Shown here piece by piece: positions 60,988-64,000 of a DNA stretch of 64,000 nucleotides. Each line of letters begins with the position of its first letter. Position 1 is the first letter of the stretch. The stretch is from contig DDQN01000064.1 of the NCBI GenBank assembly GCA_002342685.1, forward strand, positions 1 through 64,000, given 5' to 3'. The position numbers and the translations under genes are program-made. Source of the DNA: Vibrio sp. UBA2441. Its GTDB lineage: Bacteria; Pseudomonadota; Gammaproteobacteria; Enterobacterales; Vibrionaceae. The notes beneath the pieces are model-generated. The model was given only the letters and a program-made list of their open reading frames with translations, ran no database searches and was not told where the DNA came from.

Positions 60988-62160
60988 ATGAAGTTCGTTG
61001 ATGAAGCGGTTGTAAAAGTAGAAGCAGGCGATGGCGGTAGCGGTATTGTTAGCTTCTGGCGTGAGAAATTTGTTACCAAAGGTGGCCCGGATGGCGGCGA
61101 CGGTGGTGATGGTGGTGATGTGTATGTTCAGGCTGATGAAAACCTGAATACCTTGATCGACTATCGCTTCCAGCGTTTTTATTCTGCTGAACGTGGTAAG
61201 AACGGCAGCGGCGGTAATTGTACCGGTAAACGTGGTAAAGATATCATCATGAAGGTTCCCGTGGGAACTCGTGCAGTGGATATCCACACCAATGAAGTGG
61301 TTGGTGAAGTTGCTGAACATGGTAAGAAAATCATGGTCGCAAAAGGTGGCTGGCACGGCTTAGGCAATACCCGTTTTAAGTCATCAGTAAACAGAGCCCC
61401 TCGCCAAAAAACCTTGGGTACTAAAGGTGAAGTAAGAGAGCTTCGTTTAGAGTTATTGTTGCTTGCTGATGTCGGTATGCTCGGTTTACCTAATGCGGGT
61501 AAATCAACCTTTATTCGCTCTGTTTCTGCTGCGAAGCCAAAAGTGGCTGATTATCCTTTCACCACCCTTATTCCTAGCTTAGGTGTAGTGAGTGTGGTTC
61601 CGGAAAAGAGTTTTGTTGTTGCGGACATTCCAGGGCTTATTGAAGGTGCAGCGGATGGCGCAGGGCTGGGAATACGATTCCTTAAGCACTTAGAGCGTTG
61701 TCGCGTACTTCTGCATATGATTGATATTTTGCCAATTGACGGCAGTGATCCTGTACAGAATGCACTAACTATTATTGATGAGCTGGAACAATACAGCGAA
61801 AAAGTGGCGCAAAAACCACGCTGGTTAGTGTTCAATAAGTCAGACCTTCTTCCTGAAGAAGAAGCCAATGAAAAGATCCAAGAGATCTTAGAAGCATTAG
61901 GCTGGGAAGATGAATACTTCAAGATTTCGGCGGTGAATAAACAAGGTACAAAAGAACTTTGTTATAAGCTGGCTGACTTTATGGATACTTTACCTAGAGA
62001 AATTGAAGAACAGTCTGAAGAAGAGAAAGTCGACTTTATGTGGGATGACTACCATAAAGATGCCATGTCAGGTAAGAATGTGATTACCGAAGATGACGAC
62101 GACGATGATGATTGGGATGATGATGAAGATGATGGTCACGTTATCTATGTTCGTGATTAA
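60988..62160 (+). CDS. cgtA: Obg-family GTPase
   Basis: The product is 390 aa (390 in E. coli ObgE). The glycine-rich Obg fold is at 1-158 (GGPDGGDGGDGG near 32-43). The G domain has GLPNAGKS (166-173) and DIPG (213-216). A very acidic tail (about 366-383, nearly all D/E) ends HVIYVRD. It acts in late 50S assembly and stress control. RBS GCGGAG lies upstream, and the gene is 300 bases from rpmA, with the repeat element between. Confidence 0.97.
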   Translation: MKFVDEAVVKVEAGDGGSGIVSFWREKFVTKGGPDGGDGGDGGDVYVQADENLNTLIDYRFQRFYSAERGKNGSGGNCTGKRGKDIIMKVPVGTRAVDIHTNEVVGEVAEHGKKIMVAKGGWHGLGNTRFKSSVNRAPRQKTLGTKGEVRELRLELLLLADVGMLGLPNAGKSTFIRSVSAAKPKVADYPFTTLIPSLGVVSVVPEKSFVVADIPGLIEGAADGAGLGIRFLKHLERCRVLLHMIDILPIDGSDPVQNALTIIDELEQYSEKVAQKPRWLVFNKSDLLPEEEANEKIQEILEALGWEDEYFKISAVNKQGTKELCYKLADFMDTLPREIEEQSEEEKVDFMWDDYHKDAMSGKNVITEDDDDDDDWDDDEDDGHVIYVRD

Positions 62161-62173
62161 TTTCAGATAATAA

Positions 62174-62205
62174 AAAACCGCAATATTATATTGCGGTTTT
62201 TTTTT
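62174..62205 (+). terminator. Terminator of cgtA
   Basis: AAAACCGCAATA and TATTGCGGTTTT form a near-perfect stem, with a long T-run following. Confidence 0.93.
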
Positions 62206-62256
62206 GTTCTTTAGTATTAATATGGGAATATTTTAAGGGTTGAGTTAGGAGGCTTA

Positions 62257-63042
62257 ATGGACAAACAATTAAGTGTTGAAGTTCGACAAAGAGAGATATC
62301 ACGTTTAGTCGCTCAAGCAGGCCAAATGTTGCTGGCTCATGGTGCTGAAAGTACGTTAGTCAATGACATTATGTGTCGTATGGGGCTGGCGAGTGGCGCT
62401 GAAGAAGTGGAGGTTTCTCTATCCGCCAGCTCACTCGTTGTGACCACATTTATCAATGATCGATGCATGACAACGACGCGACGTTGTGCTGACAAGGGCA
62501 TTAATATGAGGGTCGTTACTCAAATCCAGAGAATCTGCATTATGATGGAGAAAGGGATCTTAAATGGATCTTTGGCGCAAAAACGACTGAATGACATTAA
62601 CCCGGAACGTTACAACCGCTGGCTGGTTGTATTTATGATTGGCTTGTCTTGTGCCAGTTTTAGTCATCTGGCGGGCGGCGACTGGTGGGTGTTTTTCATG
62701 ACTTTTACCGCTTCATCTATTGGTATGATCGTAAGGCAAGAGATTGGACATCGACACTTTAACCCTCTGCTTAACTTTGCGGTAACTGCCTTTGTGACAA
62801 CACTTATTTCGGCACAAGCGGTAATCTATGACATAGGTAATCAGCCATTTCTTGCCATGGCATCTTCAGTATTGATGTTGGTTCCCGGTTTTCCACTAAT
62901 TAATTCGGTTTCAGATATGGTCAAAGGCTATATCAATATGGGGATTGCTCGTTTCGTTATGGCTAGCATGCTTACATTAGCAACCTCACTTGGGATAGTT
63001 GGTGCAATGACATTGGTTGGTGTATGGGGATGGGTAGGCTAA
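62257..63042 (+). CDS. yjjP: YjjP-type ThrE-family exporter subunit
   Basis: The 261-aa product has a cytoplasmic N-terminal ThrE_1 domain (about 10-125) and about five membrane segments (from RWLVVFMIGLSCASF on). It pairs with YjjB, whose start overlaps its stop by one base. The E. coli pair exports succinate; other family members export threonine. RBS AGGAGG lies upstream. Confidence 0.92.
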   Translation: MDKQLSVEVRQREISRLVAQAGQMLLAHGAESTLVNDIMCRMGLASGAEEVEVSLSASSLVVTTFINDRCMTTTRRCADKGINMRVVTQIQRICIMMEKGILNGSLAQKRLNDINPERYNRWLVVFMIGLSCASFSHLAGGDWWVFFMTFTASSIGMIVRQEIGHRHFNPLLNFAVTAFVTTLISAQAVIYDIGNQPFLAMASSVLMLVPGFPLINSVSDMVKGYINMGIARFVMASMLTLATSLGIVGAMTLVGVWGWVG

Positions 63043-63506
63043 TGGAATTTATATTCGCTTTACTAAATGATATGTTTTTTGCTGCGATTCCAGCTGTCGG
63101 CTTTGCGCTGGTGTTTAATGTACCTAAAAAAGCACTTATTTATTGTGCTGTGGGTGGTGCATTAGGCCATGGCTCTCGTTTTATTTTCCTTCATTTTGGC
63201 GTACCGATAGAGTGGGCCACTTTTTTTGCGGCTACGATTGTAGGCATGATAGGTGTTCATTGGTCACATCAATTTCTCGCACATCCTAAAGTATTTACTG
63301 TTGCGGCGTTAATCCCGATGATCCCGGGCGTTTTTGCCTTTAAAGCCATGATTGCATTGGTCGAGATAAATCATCTGGGTTATACACCAGAGCTTATTTC
63401 AATTATGTTAGAGAACTTCCTCAAGGCTATGTTTATTATTGCAGGTCTTGCTATTGGGTTGGCGTTGCCTGGCTTGCTCTTTTATCGTCGTCGTTCAGTG
63501 GTTTAG
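63042..63506 (+). CDS. yjjB: YjjB-type ThrE_2-family exporter subunit
   Basis: The start at 63042 (MEFIFALLNDMFFAAIPAVG) gives 154 aa; the open frame goes 6 codons further, inside yjjP. There are about four membrane segments with GGALGHGSRF and VALIPMIPG-like AALIPMIPGVFAFKAM. It is the small partner of YjjP. Confidence 0.9.
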   Translation: MEFIFALLNDMFFAAIPAVGFALVFNVPKKALIYCAVGGALGHGSRFIFLHFGVPIEWATFFAATIVGMIGVHWSHQFLAHPKVFTVAALIPMIPGVFAFKAMIALVEINHLGYTPELISIMLENFLKAMFIIAGLAIGLALPGLLFYRRRSVV

Positions 63507-63586
63507 TTCAGCAATGGATTTTTTAATGCCAATTGATTTATGATAGCTGCGCACTGAGTCTTTAAATCTTCAAAGTAGAATGCCCA

Positions 63587-64000
63587 ATGAAAATAAGTAT
63601 GATCGCCGCAATGGCAAATAACAGAGTTATAGGAAAGGATAACCAGATGCCATGGCATCTGCCAGCAGATTTCTCTTGGTTTAAGCGTTGTACAATGGGG
63701 AAACCTGTTGTGATGGGGCGTAAAACATTTGAGTCTATTGGTCGTCCTTTACCGGGGCGACAAAATATTGTTATTAGCCGAGATCCTCAAATTAGTTTTT
63801 CAGGAGTGACGATGACTTCATCAATCGATGAGGCGCTAGATATTGTGAAAGAAGAGCCAGAAGTGATGATTATTGGTGGAGGCTCTATTTATCAAGCTTG
63901 TCTAAATAAAGCAGATAAACTTTATCTTACCCATATCGATCTGGATGTTGACGGTGATACTCAATTTCCTGATTGGGGAAATGCATGGCAAGAAACATAT
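63587..64000 (+). CDS. folA: Dihydrofolate reductase, N-terminal part (partial)
   Basis: 138 codons are open from ATG 63587 to the window end. The protein begins MKISMIAAMANNRVIGKDNQ and has MPWHLPADFSWFK with Asp28 as the catalytic acid (Asp27 in E. coli), and GRKTFESIGRPLPGRQN. It reduces dihydrofolate to tetrahydrofolate. The C-terminus is beyond the window. The RBS is weak. Confidence 0.96.
   Translation, partial: MKISMIAAMANNRVIGKDNQMPWHLPADFSWFKRCTMGKPVVMGRKTFESIGRPLPGRQNIVISRDPQISFSGVTMTSSIDEALDIVKEEPEVMIIGGGSIYQACLNKADKLYLTHIDLDVDGDTQFPDWGNAWQETY

Noticed and set aside
60835..61356. 173-aa minus-strand frame opposite cgtA
   Set aside because: It lies wholly over the start of cgtA and the heptamer repeats, and its residues read as the antisense of the Obg glycine-rich region.

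Overview
This window is chromosomal DNA from a member of the Vibrionaceae, most likely a Vibrio. The reasons are the near-identity of the ribosomal proteins to the enteric/Vibrio type, the cobA-cysD-cysN-SLC13-cysC order followed by a Zrg-type zinc uptake operon, the VcgC/VcgE-type DUF2780 protein, and several kinds of short dispersed repeat typical of Vibrio intergenic DNA. Coding density is high. I see no prophage, transposase gene, CRISPR array, rRNA or tRNA.

1-14350 is the ribosomal protein supercluster. It opens with the 3' end of tuf and its terminator. The S10 operon (rpsJ-rplCDWB-rpsS-rplV-rpsC-rplP-rpmC-rpsQ) has a strong promoter and a long leader. The spc operon (rplNXE-rpsNH-rplFR-rpsE-rpmD-rplO-secY-rpmJ) follows, then the alpha operon (rpsMKD-rpoA-rplQ). 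Three conserved autoregulatory sites can be seen or inferred: the S10 leader, an S8-type site at the start of rplE, and the S4 pseudoknot at rpsM.

14489-22058 is mostly on the minus strand: a MetY-type sulfhydrylase, a DUF2780 protein, fklB, an OapA-type protein (+), an EamA transporter, an ElaA acetyltransferase, a Crp-fold regulator and cpdB. 22491-28158 is a sulfate assimilation operon (cobA, cysD, cysN, an SLC13 sulfate-type permease, cysC) with an internal terminator-like hairpin. 28168-33181 holds a TIGR03899-type protein and the zrg-like operon, with a good Zur-box match just upstream. 33335-41021 carries ytfJ, ytfK, msrA, tamA, tamB and ytfP, the same set as in E. coli. 41124-47982 has fbp, mpl, ubiX and a TPP-riboswitch-controlled thiBPQ operon. 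48591-52336 has rapA and rluA. 52346-56720 is a TAXI-TRAP transporter with a UspA-type protein. 57059-64000 has argR, mdh, ispB, rplU-rpmA, cgtA (obgE), the yjjP/yjjB pair and the 5' part of folA.

Most of the window is housekeeping DNA and I do not claim a new multigene system. The less ordinary material is intergenic. There are two copies of a transposase-less element with terminal inverted repeats (one about 265 bp, one shortened to about 155 bp). Two hairpin-like elements are built from five perfect heptamers each, both just downstream of a ribosomal protein operon terminator, and one is bounded by 24-bp inverted repeats. Further inverted repeats lie near rluA and the TRAP operon. Hairpins separate the binding-protein gene from the membrane-component genes in two transporter operons. 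The zrgA-like gene carries a 42-bp tandem repeat encoding a His/Asp/Glu metal-binding tract.
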